DNA of 11,186 nt from DASWIG01 sp965371445 (GCA_965371445.1 CBDUYN010000255.1:1-11186); one strand, 5' to 3'; counted from the stretch's first letter, positions 1-7,190 are shown. The notes: generated by a model not told the origin, from the sequence alone. A program made the numbers and translations.

Positions 1-2
1 TG

Positions 3-53
3 TCGGATAAGCCGAATCGGGCCTGGACGGCACTCAGCGGGGCTTATACGACA
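3..53. repeat. Inverted pair of GGGGCTTA-type motifs at window start
   Basis: TCGGATAAGCC (3-13) and GGGGCTTATACGA (39-51) are opposite-orientation copies of one motif, separated by 25 bp. The same motif occurs eight times at 8685-8891. The whole unit, including the intervening bases (GAA, CGGGC and GG blocks are shared), aligns with 8839-8891 in the same orientation at roughly 70 percent by eye, with one gap. It is therefore a related unit and not a chance palindrome. Function unknown; a site for a tyrosine recombinase or another mobile-element end is an inference. Confidence 0.6.
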
Positions 54-141
54 TGGGGCGTGTTGGCCTATTCATGCCCTTGATTCATTCGTCCGACAGG
101 ACCGTCCCCGCCGCACTTGATGAGATTTTTTATCCAAACTT

Positions 142-396
142 TTACCGGGAGCTGAGCAGGTCGTCGTCGGCCAGCTCGGCCTCGGCGGCGCTCTTCGACG
201 GCGGGTCGACGGGGACCTCGTAGATGCCCATCGGCGCCGTCTCGACGGGTCCGCCCGGGCGCATCTGGACAGTGGCCTGGATCGTCCGGTCGGGTTGCGG
301 GCCGTCGTGCTTTGTCGTGGCACAGGCGGCGAAGAGCGCTGCGGTCAGGGCGGCGAGCCGTCGGGCGGCGCGGCTCTTGGAAGCGCGGATTCTCAT
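142..396 (-). CDS. Small predicted lipoprotein (84 aa), function unknown
   Basis: The protein starts with a basic N-terminus (RIRASKSRAARR), then a short hydrophobic stretch (LAALTAALFAAC) ending in a lipobox-like FAA-C with the acceptor at Cys25. This suggests export by Sec and lipid anchoring. The mature part is about 60 residues, polar and rich in Pro, Glu and Asp, with no recognised domain. A longer in-frame ORF begins at 510, but the start at 396 is preferred because an AAGGAG Shine-Dalgarno lies just upstream of that ATG and the signal peptide begins there. It is transcribed alone on the minus strand. The family is not recognised; it may be a lineage-specific envelope protein. The signal peptide is seen in the sequence, the localisation is inferred. 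Confidence 0.6.
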   Translation of the reverse strand: MRIRASKSRAARRLAALTAALFAACATTKHDGPQPDRTIQATVQMRPGGPVETAPMGIYEVPVDPPSKSAAEAELADDDLLSSR

Positions 397-545
397 CTCG
401 ATTCTCTCCTTCCTGGTTGCCCGGGTATACGGTTGGGCGCCCCGGTTGGACCTGTCGTCGAAAACGACGCTCTGGAGCGGGTAGAATCCGTGTCGGAAAA
501 CCAAGGACACCGTCTCGAGCGGGTCAAATCGGCCGGGAGACGGCG

Positions 546-845
546 GTGCTTCTGCGCGACAGGTTTCTCGCCAGCGTCAGCTGGGCGTCCGGGAACCCGG
601 CGGAGGTCTCGCCCCTGAGGACCGACGAATCGGGGATTCTCTACTTCTACAACGCGGAAAACTTCGAGGTCGTCGTCAAGGTGCTCAACGGCTGTAACAT
701 CAACGGCCACTACTGGGTGTTCACCGCCGGCGCCACCAGCGTGGGATTCACCGTGACGGTGGAGGACACCGAGGCCGGCGAGGTCTGGATGTCTTCCGAC
801 GTGAATCCGGTCACCGACACGTCGGCATTCGCGACCTGCCCCTGA
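546..845 (+). pseudogene. C-terminal remnant of an acidobacterial-type secreted protein
   Basis: The reading frame encodes a segment with YFYNAENFEVVVKVLNGC, then NGHYWVF and a terminal TDTSAFATCP. I recognise this from the C-terminal domain of large secreted or cell-surface proteins in Acidobacteriota, where it follows propeller or other extracellular domains. Two cysteines (residues 50 and 98 counted from the GTG at 546) could form a disulfide. Upstream of about 540 the frame stays open but the translation is Arg-rich and looks non-coding, so the rest of the parent protein appears to be missing. A GTG at 546 with GGGAG six bases before it could still allow a 99-residue product, but no signal peptide would be present. 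A strong terminator follows. The domain is confident; calling it a remnant and not a small gene is inference. Confidence 0.5.
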
Positions 846-905
846 GGGGCACACTCTTAGGGTAGGCGTTCCCGGCGGCGCGCACCTTCTCGGCAAGGAC
901 GGGGT

Positions 906-937
906 GAGCCCCGCGCCCAACGGGCCGGGGCTCTTTT
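906..937 (+). terminator. Rho-independent terminator after the secreted-domain remnant
   Basis: GAGCCCC (906-912) pairs with GGGGCTC (927-933). The stem continues inside as GCCC/GGGC (915-918 with 922-925) around a 3-nt loop and is followed by TTTT (934-937). It lies about 60 bp after the stop at 845 and is oriented for plus-strand transcription. Confidence 0.75.
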
Positions 938-1106
938 GGGCCGCGCGGCTCGGCTACTGGCAGCTCTCGGAAAGCGGCCCCGCCGACGGTGGAGTCGGCG
1001 GCGCCCGGCCGGAGAACCGCTCCCTGCTCGGCCTCTCCCAGCCCTCATTTGGCTCGGTGCCGCACGTTCGGCGACGGCTGTCTTCTTTCGGCTCAGCCGC
1101 TGGGAT

Positions 1107-1484
1107 TCAGTCATCGACCGTAGGCTCGATGCCCATCTGATCCATCAAGACTCTCAGCGGGACCTGCCTTCGCTTCGCAAGCTCCGCCAAGCACTCGACC
1201 CGGTGGACGTTGGCTTCCTTCCTGACCTGGATCATGGCGAGCAGCTCCGCATGCTCCTCCGCCGTCAGCGTCTCAGCCCGGCGCGCCGCCACGAGCTCGT
1301 CGTAACGCTTCCAATGCTCTGCGGGGAAACCCCGGTTGATCTCCTCCAAGAGCTCGCTTTCGCTTCGGTCCGCACTGGAAGAGGCCCTGGTAGCCAGGTA
1401 GTCCCGCAGCAGACCGAGGACAAGGCCTTTCGCGTCGAGCCCCTTTCGCCGGGCTTCCCACCAGCTACGCCACGGCGGGGGCAC
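1107..1484 (-). CDS. Helical protein of a widespread uncharacterised family, N-terminus uncertain
   Basis: The 125-residue frame is charged and mostly helical. From about residue 45 (ELLEEINRGFPAEHWKRYDEL, then LTAEEHAELLAM, then an ending like LRVLMDQMGI) it matches a family of about 100-130 residues that I know only as hypothetical proteins in cyanobacteria and other bacteria, sometimes beside toxin-like genes. The segment RRKGLDAKGLVLGLLRDYLA resembles the second helix of a ribbon-helix-helix antitoxin, suggesting a DNA-binding start, but the preceding residues (MPPPWRSWWEA) do not look like a strand and helix. The N-terminal part may therefore be damaged or frame-shifted. The start is a GTG with no good Shine-Dalgarno, 10 bp after the stop of the hydrolase gene, so the two are probably cotranscribed. 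Function unknown. Confidence 0.6.
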   Translation of the reverse strand: MPPPWRSWWEARRKGLDAKGLVLGLLRDYLATRASSSADRSESELLEEINRGFPAEHWKRYDELVAARRAETLTAEEHAELLAMIQVRKEANVHRVECLAELAKRRQVPLRVLMDQMGIEPTVDD

Positions 1485-1493
1485 CGGAGAAGG

Positions 1494-2348
1494 TCAGCTG
1501 TCAACGGCAGCGACGAGGCGTTTCAGGTAACTTTCGACGGGTTTCGTGAAATCGTCGTCCGTCCAGTACTCTTCATGGGCTGCCGGGTTCCAGTTCACGA
1601 TCAGCGAGCCGACGTTGATTTCACGATCGTCGATACGCGACACTGTGTCTTTCTGGGCCTTGTTCAACTTAGAGAGGTTTTTTGCATAAAGGACCTTTAT
1701 CGGCCATCCGAGAACGTCGTCTCTGTCGAAGAAGTTGAGCCATCTCGAGGTTTTTATGAGCTCAGTCTTCTTGATCCCCTTCCCAGGAAGTCGGATCGGC
1801 TTGGCGACGTCATAGGTCAGGCTGAAAAGCGGTATGTTGGCGCCAAAGGTGATTATGGCGACGAGGTCGGGGATCGGCGTAAGAAGGTCTCCGGGAAGCG
1901 CCTTCTGCCGGTCCCAGATGTAGTCCGACATGATGTGTGCTCCTAGCGAGTGCGCCATCACCACGATGGGCGCCGCAGGGTCGGCAAGCTTGGAGTTGAG
2001 CGTCGCAATGGAGCTGCTGACCTTGTTGTGTATCAGGGAGTAAGCGGTTTTCTTCTCGCGGTAATCTCGATGGTAGGCAAAAGCGTCACCGACGTTATGG
2101 ACGAGGAACTTTCGAACTCCCATCCAATCAAGCTCCAGCGGTTTGCCGCTGGCATCCTGAGCCTGCTTCATGCACTGCCACAGTATGTCTTCCCGTGGCT
2201 TGAGCAGCGGCGCCCAGAGGATCTCTTCCCATGCCAAGCGGGATTCAGCAGACCCCAGGCGATCGCGGAGCTCGGAGACCATCTCGGCCGAGTAATCCGC
2301 TTCCTGCGAGCCTACGCCATGAATGATCAAGACGCCGATCTTCTTCAT
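1494..2348 (-). CDS. Serine alpha/beta hydrolase (lipase/esterase-like), 284 aa
   Basis: The protein opens directly with the first core strand and oxyanion loop (KKIGVLIIHGVGS, residues 2-14). It has a nucleophile elbow AHSLGAH with Ser134, a likely acid residue in DRDDVLGW (Asp210 or Asp211) and a C-terminal His258 in AAHEEYW. This is a full Ser-Asp-His set in the right order for a cytoplasmic alpha/beta hydrolase; no signal peptide or membrane segment is seen. The substrate cannot be told; esterase or lipase-like is a fold-level call. The start at 2348 is supported by AAAGGTGG upstream and by homology starting at once. The longer in-frame ORF to 2438 adds only poor sequence. The gene is visibly richer in A, T and Lys codons than its neighbours, which suggests recent transfer. 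The unknown gene at 1107-1484 follows within 10 bp. Confidence 0.85.
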   Translation of the reverse strand: MKKIGVLIIHGVGSQEADYSAEMVSELRDRLGSAESRLAWEEILWAPLLKPREDILWQCMKQAQDASGKPLELDWMGVRKFLVHNVGDAFAYHRDYREKKTAYSLIHNKVSSSIATLNSKLADPAAPIVVMAHSLGAHIMSDYIWDRQKALPGDLLTPIPDLVAIITFGANIPLFSLTYDVAKPIRLPGKGIKKTELIKTSRWLNFFDRDDVLGWPIKVLYAKNLSKLNKAQKDTVSRIDDREINVGSLIVNWNPAAHEEYWTDDDFTKPVESYLKRLVAAVDS

Positions 2349-2536
2349 TCGTGCCACCTTTCTGTGAGTTTGTACGTCATTCAGGTCCTGAGTGTCACCG
2401 GCCAGGCACAACTCTTGCTTTGGGGAGCGGGCCGCCACGGGGCAGACGCCGCGCCGAGGAGGGCTCGGTAGGCGTGGGATGCGGCGTGCGGGTCAGCATC
2501 GGTCCTCCCGGCGCTCGGTGCGCTCTCGGCCGTCGT

Positions 2537-2576
2537 CGGTGGTTGCCTCTGGCAACCGGTGGTTGCCTCTGGCAGC
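2537..2576. repeat. Two tandem 20-bp repeats, each with an internal palindrome
   Basis: CGGTGGTTGCCTCTGGCAAC (2537-2556) is followed directly by a copy differing at one base (2557-2576). Within the first, GGTTGCC-TCT-GGCAACC is a perfect 7-bp inverted repeat. The pair sits exactly where the propeller pseudogene loses similarity to its family. Confidence 0.7.
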
Positions 2577-2579
2577 CGA

Positions 2580-2904
2580 TTCTACCCGAAACGCCCGCGG
2601 CAGGGTTCTCCGCGTCGAGCTGTACGCCGTAGCCGCTGTTGACGGCGACGAGGTAGCGGCCCCGTCCGCCCGGGCCGTCGGCGTCGGGGCTGCGGACGAA
2701 GGCGACCGGCAGGGCGCCGACGGCCGGACGTCCGGTGTCGGCGTCGAGGATGAGCTCGCCCGCGGGGGTGAAGGGGCGCCCTTGGAGCGCGGGAGCCCGG
2801 GCGGGTTCCTGCGCGCCCGCTTGATCAGGCCCCTCCTGAGGCGAAGCGGCGGCTGGGATCGAGGTGAGAAGAAGAGCGAGAGCGGTGAGATGACGGGGCT
2901 TTAT
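2580..2904 (-). pseudogene. 5' remnant of a secreted YncE-type beta-propeller protein
   Basis: Reading on the minus strand from 2904, the translation gives a signal peptide (KPRHLTALALLLTSIPAAAS), a linker, then FTPAGELILDADTGRPAVGALPV and GRYLVAVNSGYGVQLDAE. These are typical of the first propeller blade of exported YVTN/YncE-like proteins, which in Acidobacteriota are often fused to a phosphoesterase. Such proteins run to several hundred residues; here family-like sequence stops after about 105 residues, at tandem 20-bp repeats. The start is also damaged: AGGAG (2911-2915) is placed 6 nt before the codon where an ATG is expected, but that codon reads ATA (2902-2904). Loss of both the start and the 3' part argues for a dead gene. 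The family call rests on recognised sequence; the ATG-to-ATA change is inferred. Confidence 0.65.
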
Positions 2905-2998
2905 GGAAATCTCCTTGAAAAGGCGGCTGCAACGAGGCCGATGCGGGAGGTCGCGACGCGGTACGCCCTTGGACTTTCTGGGCCGACAGAAGCCAGGT

Positions 2999-3415
2999 CT
3001 ACGGCACTCGCTCGAGGTCCGGCATCTGGGAGAAGTGATGGTCAAAGGCGAAGACCTGACGGATCTTCTCGCGCCGGGCAAGGGCCAGGATGGCGCAGTC
3101 GGTATACGACCACTCCTTGTCGCCAAAACGCTGAAAAACCGCCCAAGCGTCGCGCTCGCCGGCTTCACCCAAAGCCACCCAGGAATAGGCGGGGTTCCGG
3201 CGTAGCTCGTCGCCGACCTGGACCGCGACGGTGGAAGAGATCCGTGCCTTCATCAAAGTCATCGTCTCGGCGAAGACCATGTCGCCGAGGACGAAAACGC
3301 CGTCCTGCTCGATCCAACCCTCCACGAAGCTCTTGGCCGCTTCGTGGTGTTTGTCGCTGCGGACGACGAAGGCGAAGATCGCCCCCGTGTCGATGAGCAC
3401 GCGCTGCCGGGTCAT
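2999..3415 (-). CDS. vapC: VapC-type PIN-domain toxin
   Basis: This 138-residue protein is a PIN-domain ribonuclease, the toxin of a type II toxin-antitoxin pair. The four acidic metal ligands are present: Asp9 in LIDTGAI, Glu50 in FAETMTL, Asp106 in YTDCAIL and Asp125 in FAFDHHF, so the nuclease site appears intact. In this family the enzyme cleaves RNA (tRNA or rRNA sites in studied examples) with Mg or Mn, and is blocked by its partner antitoxin. The RNA target here cannot be predicted. The ATG at 3413-3415 overlaps the antitoxin stop by four bases (ATGA), the usual coupling in vapBC operons, and it has no promoter of its own. Confidence 0.9.
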   Translation of the reverse strand: MTRQRVLIDTGAIFAFVVRSDKHHEAAKSFVEGWIEQDGVFVLGDMVFAETMTLMKARISSTVAVQVGDELRRNPAYSWVALGEAGERDAWAVFQRFGDKEWSYTDCAILALARREKIRQVFAFDHHFSQMPDLERVP

Positions 3416-3702
3416 GTCGGCTCAGGCCGCTCTCGTTGGGATCTTCCACCCGTCAGGTAAAGCTCAGGATTCTCGCTGACCGGGGTCTCGTCTATGAGCT
3501 CGCCATGGTCTTCGGCGATTCCGGCGATCTTCCAGAGAGAGGCCTTCGCCTCGGCAGGAGGCTTGGTCGATTCGGCGGCTCGCTGCACCAGACGGCGGAC
3601 GACCTCGGCGACGCTGACCCCATGTCGCCGAGCCTGTTCGGAGAGGTACTGGGCCTGCCATTCGGGCAGAGAGATTTGTAGCCTGTGCATCGTCGTCGCC
3701 AT
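3412..3702 (-). CDS. vapB: VapB-type ribbon-helix-helix antitoxin
   Basis: The 96-residue antitoxin has a ribbon-helix-helix DNA-binding domain at the N-terminus: strand at about residues 6-11 (HRLQIS), helix A about 13-27 (EWQAQYLSEQARRHG) and helix B about 30-42 (SVAEVVRRLVQRA). The C-terminal half (WKIAGIAEDHGELIDE) is acidic with aromatic anchors, as expected for the tail that wraps and inhibits the PIN toxin. The start at 3702 has AGGAG 7 nt upstream. It precedes and overlaps vapC. A perfect inverted repeat over the promoter is the likely autorepression operator. Family assignment is strong; the specific VapB name follows from its toxin partner. Confidence 0.88.
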   Translation of the reverse strand: MATTMHRLQISLPEWQAQYLSEQARRHGVSVAEVVRRLVQRAAESTKPPAEAKASLWKIAGIAEDHGELIDETPVSENPELYLTGGRSQRERPEPT

Positions 3703-3718
3703 GAAAGAGCTCCTGATA

Positions 3719-3741
3719 GTGATGTAGGCAGGTTACATCAC
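3719..3741. promoter_or_regulatory. Palindromic operator of the vapBC operon
   Basis: GTGATGTA (3719-3726) and TACATCAC (3734-3741) form a perfect 8-bp inverted repeat with a 7-bp spacer. It lies just upstream of the antitoxin Shine-Dalgarno and overlaps the predicted -10 element and transcription start. Ribbon-helix-helix antitoxins bind such paired half-sites as tetramers, and the position suits autorepression by the VapBC complex. Confidence 0.75.
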
Positions 3742-3758
3742 TCAGCTAACCCAGTCAA
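3730..3758 (-). promoter_or_regulatory. Sigma-70-type promoter of vapBC
   Basis: On the minus strand, TTGACT (complement of 3753-3758) is followed after 17 bp by TAACCT (complement of 3730-3735). The -35 differs from consensus at one base, the -10 is weaker, and the spacing is ideal. The predicted start of transcription falls inside the operator, about 20 bp before the vapB ATG. Confidence 0.6.
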
Positions 3759-3872
3759 CCCGGAGAGGCGAACCGCGCGCTGAGCAGGAGAAGCGACGCC
3801 GGCTCCTTGAAGGACCGTGCGGCGAGCGGCTCCGCGGGACTGGCGGAGAACCTTCGCCGTAGGACGACGTAA

Positions 3873-3891
3873 CTTCCTCCGTGGAAGGAGG
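3873..3891 (+). promoter_or_regulatory. Ribosome-binding site within a small hairpin, before the permease gene
   Basis: GGAAGGAGG (3883-3891), four bases before the ATG at 3896, is a very strong Shine-Dalgarno. CTTCC (3873-3877) can pair with GGAAG (3883-3887), or CCTCC (3876-3880) with GGAGG (3887-3891). The site could therefore be partly masked in the mRNA. The pairing is seen; a regulatory effect is inference. Confidence 0.45.
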
Positions 3892-3895
3892 TCTC

Positions 3896-6361
3896 ATGGA
3901 GCAGCTCACCCAAGACATCCGCCAAGCCGGACGTTTTCTTCGTCGCCGGCCGCTTTTCACCGCCACAGCGATCCTCACTCTGGCGCTTGGCATCGGTGCG
4001 TCGACGGCGCTTTACAGCGTCGTGCGGGGCGTCCTCTTGACGCCGCTGCCCTACGACGCGCCGGACCGCTTGACCACGGTGTGGTCGCGCTTCGAGCGCC
4101 AGGGCGTCGAGCGGGCGCCGCTTTCGGGACCCGAGCTGGTGGACCTGGCCGAGCGCAGCGAGCTCTTCGAGGGCTTTGCCGGCATCTGGCCGCGCTTCGC
4201 CACCCTCGGCGGCACCGACGACCCAGAGCAGATCAACATCGGCTTCGTGACCGGGAGCTTTTTCGACGTCCTGGGGGCGAAACCCTTCCTCGGCCGCACG
4301 ATCCGTCCCGAGGACGACATCGACGGCGGCCCCAACGTCGTCGTCCTCTCCTACGAGGTTTTCGCGCGGCGCTACGGTGCCGACCGCTCCAAGATCGGCC
4401 GCACGATCCTCTATAACAGCGAGCCGTACACGCTCGTCGGCGTCATGCCGCCGGGTTTCGAGGTGCTGATGCCGCCGGACGCCCGGATGCCGGAGGTGAG
4501 TGCCTGGGTCCCATGGGGCGGCGGCTACGCCGAGCTCGATCGCACCTGGCACATCTTCCGCGGCATCGGACGGCTCCGGCCGGGCGTCGAGGCCGCGACG
4601 GCGCGCGCCGAGGTGGCGGCGATCGGCATGGAGCTCGCGCAAAGCGAGCCCGGCTACGCCGAGTCGGGCCTGGCGTTCGACGTCGAGCTCCTGCAACGCG
4701 ACGTCGTGGCCCATGTACGGCCGGCGCTTCTGGCACTTTTCGGCGCCGTCGGCGTTCTCCTGCTGATCGCCTCGACGAACGTCGCGAGCCTGCTGCTCGT
4801 CCAGGCGACAGGGCGGGAGCGCGAGATGGCGGTGCGCTCGGCCCTGGGGGCGAGCCGCGGGCGTAGCGTCCGCCAGCTCCTGGTCGAGAACCTCGCCCTC
4901 TTCCTCGCCGGTGGTGCCGTCGGAGGGCTGGTGGCCGCCACGGCGCTCGCCGTCCTGCCGGCGTTCGCACCCACGGAGCTGCCGCGCCTCGACGCCATCG
5001 CCCTCGATCTGACGGCTTTCGGCTTCTGCCTCGCCGCGATTCTCCTGACCGGTCTCGTCTTCGGCACCTTGCCGGCCTGGCACGCGGCGCGCGGCGATCT
5101 CGTCCCGCCGCTCAAGGACGGACGAAGCACCACCGGCCCCGGACGCCAGCGCCTGCGCTCCCTCCTGGTGGTCGTCGAGGTGGCGCTTTCCGTCACGCTC
5201 CTCGTCGGCGCCGGCCTCATGCTGCGCAGCTTCCAGGCTCTGGGCGACGTCGAACGGGGCTTTGTCGCCGACGAGGTCCTGACGTTCAAGATCTCGCTGT
5301 CGTCAAGCCGTTATTCCTACCGCGACCCCGAACGGATCGCGGCGTTTTACGAGGAGATCGTCGGCCGCGTCGCCGCGCTTCCTCTCGTCGACGAGGTCGG
5401 CACGGTCGACGGCCTGCCGCTCGATGGCGCGGCCGCGGCCGGGGAGCCCTATGCCTACGACATGCCGACGGGGGTGCTCGAGTGGGGGAGGCGTTCCGCC
5501 GAATACCGTTCGGTGACGGCCGACTACTTTCGCGCCATGGGGACGACGCTTCTGGCGGGACGGTTCTTCGATACGCACGACGACCTGGAGCACCCGAGTG
5601 TCGTCATCGTCGACCGGAAGCTGGCGCGTACGGCTTGGCCCGGCCGCGAAGCGCTCGGCCAGCGGCTCCGGGTGACCCGCTTCGTCGCCGGCGAGGTCGT
5701 GACGGAGTGGGCCGAGGTGGTCGGCGTGGTTGAGTCGGTAAAAAACGTCGACCTGACCGTCGAGGGCATCGAGCAGATCTACCAGCCGCACCTTCAGTCG
5801 CCGCGGTGCAGCATGAAGATCGCCGTGAAGACGTCGGCGGTGGCGTCGCCGGCGGCCACCGCGGAGCTGGTGGCGGCGATCCGTCGCGAGGTTTCGGCGG
5901 TCGATCCGGGGCGCGCGATCTTCGAGGTGCGGCCGATGACGGCCTACGTGGCGCGGGCGACGGCGCGTACACGCCTGGTGCTGCAGCTTTTGAGCGCCTT
6001 CGCTGTTGTGGCGGCGGCGCTTGCGGCGCTCGGCATCTACGCCGTCCTGGCCTATACGGTGCGCCACTCCAAGCGGGAGATCGGCGTGCGCCTGGCGCTC
6101 GGAGCGGGCTCGACGCGGATCTTGAGCCAGGTCGTAGGGTCGGTGCTTCGCCTGGCGGCGCTTGGCGTCGTGGCGGGCCTCGGCCTCGCTCATGCCCTGG
6201 CGCCGGCGCTAGGGAGCCTGGTTCACGGCGTCGGTGTCCGCGACGGCGCGACTTTTGCCACCGTCGCCGCCGTCGTGTTGGCAACGGCGCTTTTGGCCTC
6301 GGCTCTCCCGGCCCGGCAGGCGACGCGGGTCGATCCTATTCTCGCTCTGCGCAGCGAGTGA
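3896..6361 (+). CDS. ADOP-family ABC transporter permease (MacB/FtsX type), 821 aa
   Basis: This inner-membrane protein has the duplicated layout of the acidobacterial orphan permease family. A first transmembrane helix (about 24-46, TAILTLALGIGAS) is followed by a MacB-type periplasmic domain (about 47-275) and a FtsX-like membrane block (helices near 278-301, 333-354, 373-392). A second helix near 423-443 precedes a second periplasmic domain (about 445-690) and three last helices (about 695-719, 752-770, 786-804). Both FtsX blocks carry the coupling-helix signature (REREMAVRSALGAS at 307-320 and KREIGVRLALGAG at 726-738). MacB relatives use ATP-driven mechanical movement to export lipoproteins, peptides or drugs. 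No ATPase gene is in the window, usual for this family. The start at 3896 is chosen over the upstream GTG at 3881 because of the strong Shine-Dalgarno. The substrate is unknown. The gene is full length. Confidence 0.92.
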   Translation: MEQLTQDIRQAGRFLRRRPLFTATAILTLALGIGASTALYSVVRGVLLTPLPYDAPDRLTTVWSRFERQGVERAPLSGPELVDLAERSELFEGFAGIWPRFATLGGTDDPEQINIGFVTGSFFDVLGAKPFLGRTIRPEDDIDGGPNVVVLSYEVFARRYGADRSKIGRTILYNSEPYTLVGVMPPGFEVLMPPDARMPEVSAWVPWGGGYAELDRTWHIFRGIGRLRPGVEAATARAEVAAIGMELAQSEPGYAESGLAFDVELLQRDVVAHVRPALLALFGAVGVLLLIASTNVASLLLVQATGREREMAVRSALGASRGRSVRQLLVENLALFLAGGAVGGLVAATALAVLPAFAPTELPRLDAIALDLTAFGFCLAAILLTGLVFGTLPAWHAARGDLVPPLKDGRSTTGPGRQRLRSLLVVVEVALSVTLLVGAGLMLRSFQALGDVERGFVADEVLTFKISLSSSRYSYRDPERIAAFYEEIVGRVAALPLVDEVGTVDGLPLDGAAAAGEPYAYDMPTGVLEWGRRSAEYRSVTADYFRAMGTTLLAGRFFDTHDDLEHPSVVIVDRKLARTAWPGREALGQRLRVTRFVAGEVVTEWAEVVGVVESVKNVDLTVEGIEQIYQPHLQSPRCSMKIAVKTSAVASPAATAELVAAIRREVSAVDPGRAIFEVRPMTAYVARATARTRLVLQLLSAFAVVAAALAALGIYAVLAYTVRHSKREIGVRLALGAGSTRILSQVVGSVLRLAALGVVAGLGLAHALAPALGSLVHGVGVRDGATFATVAAVVLATALLASALPARQATRVDPILALRSE

Positions 6362-6383
6362 CAGCAGGCATGATGCGGTACGA

Positions 6384-6506
6384 GTGAGCCTGAGACGGAG
6401 CTCAGAAACCGTTACGAGCACGAAGAACGGACCATCTCTCTCCAACTTCGATCGGCCCGATGCCTTCAACGAGCTGGTGAGCGACTTCTTGAAGGGCGAA
6501 CGATGA
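6384..6506 (+). pseudogene. C-terminal tail of a lost alpha/beta hydrolase
   Basis: In the frame that ends at 6506, the last 30 residues (GPSLSNFDRPDAFNELVSDFLKGER) look like the end of an alpha/beta hydrolase, where the usual pattern is a catalytic GH, then a short link, then a 'xxPExFNxLVxxFL' helix. The expected His is Pro here, and no hydrolase body precedes it: the permease stop is at 6361 and only about 120 bp lie between. A GTG at 6384 could start a short product, but no Shine-Dalgarno supports it. Its TGA overlaps the ATG of the next gene (ATGA, 6503-6506), so the lost gene was once translationally coupled to the methyltransferase. The tail assignment is by pattern recognition over a short stretch. 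Confidence 0.45.
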
Positions 6507-7120
6507 GATTGTATAACCAGTACATCCTCCCGAAGATCGTGCATCTTACGTGCAGTACGAGGCCGGCAATGCGCCAGCGCAAGAAAGTGGTGCCGCGGGC
6601 TCGGGGCCGGGTCCTGGAGATTGGGATTGGCTCAGGCTTGAACTTGCCCTTCTACGACGCAAGCCAGGTGAGCAAGCTGTGGGGCCTCGATCCTTCACCG
6701 GAGATGACGCGGATGGCCGAGACGGCCGCGCGCTCAGCTCCCTTCGAGGTCGAATTCATCGGCTTACCAGGCGAGGAGATCCCGCTTGAGGATTCAAGCG
6801 TCGACACGGTTCTCATGACCTACACGTTGTGCACGATTCCCGATACAGAATCGGCTTTGCGGCAGATGGCTCGGGTGCTCAGGCCGGGGGGTGAGCTCAT
6901 CTTCTGTGAGCATGGTGCCGCGCCGGACCCGAGGGTCCGCCGCTGGCAGCATCGGATCGATCCCGTTTGGAAGCGCTTTGGAGGGGGGTGTCACCTCAAC
7001 CGCGCGATCCCCAGCCTCATCAAGCAAGGGGGATTCAAGGTCAACGAGCTCGACACCATGTACCTTCCGGGTTGGCGCCCAGCGACCTTCAACTACTGGG
7101 GCAGCGCAAGTCATGCCTGA
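6503..7120 (+). CDS. Class I SAM-dependent methyltransferase, METTL7/UbiE-like
   Basis: This 205-residue enzyme has the Rossmann-type methyltransferase core: glycine-rich motif I VLEIGIGSGLN (37-47) for binding S-adenosylmethionine, an acidic residue after strand 2 (Asp63 in GLDPSPEM), and the LRPGG turn (126-130) before strand 5. The later stretch FCEHG, then WQHRIDPVWKRFGGGCHLNRAI (148-169) is typical of bacterial relatives of METTL7, a group that methylates small molecules such as thiols in animals; the bacterial substrate is unknown. No signal or membrane segment is seen. The start at 6503 overlaps the stop of the hydrolase remnant (ATGA), and a weak AAGGGCG precedes it. Complete by length. 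It lies 140 bp after the permease, so a shared transcript is possible. Confidence 0.85.
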   Translation: MRLYNQYILPKIVHLTCSTRPAMRQRKKVVPRARGRVLEIGIGSGLNLPFYDASQVSKLWGLDPSPEMTRMAETAARSAPFEVEFIGLPGEEIPLEDSSVDTVLMTYTLCTIPDTESALRQMARVLRPGGELIFCEHGAAPDPRVRRWQHRIDPVWKRFGGGCHLNRAIPSLIKQGGFKVNELDTMYLPGWRPATFNYWGSASHA

Positions 7121-7190
7121 GGCGGGTTGCTGGTCGGTGCCCTGGGCCGTGTTCCGGACCTACGGGCTCGAGTCGAAGGGAGCGATCAAG

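Noticed and set aside
936..1946. 336-codon plus-strand open frame
   Set aside because: It lies antisense to the 1107-1484 gene and the 3' half of the alpha/beta hydrolase, and its translation shows no family features.
3755..5083. 442-codon open frame on the minus strand opposite the permease
   Set aside because: It is antisense to a clear full-length ADOP permease, is Arg/Glu/Asp/His rich with no domain, and is explained by GC-rich codon use on the other strand.
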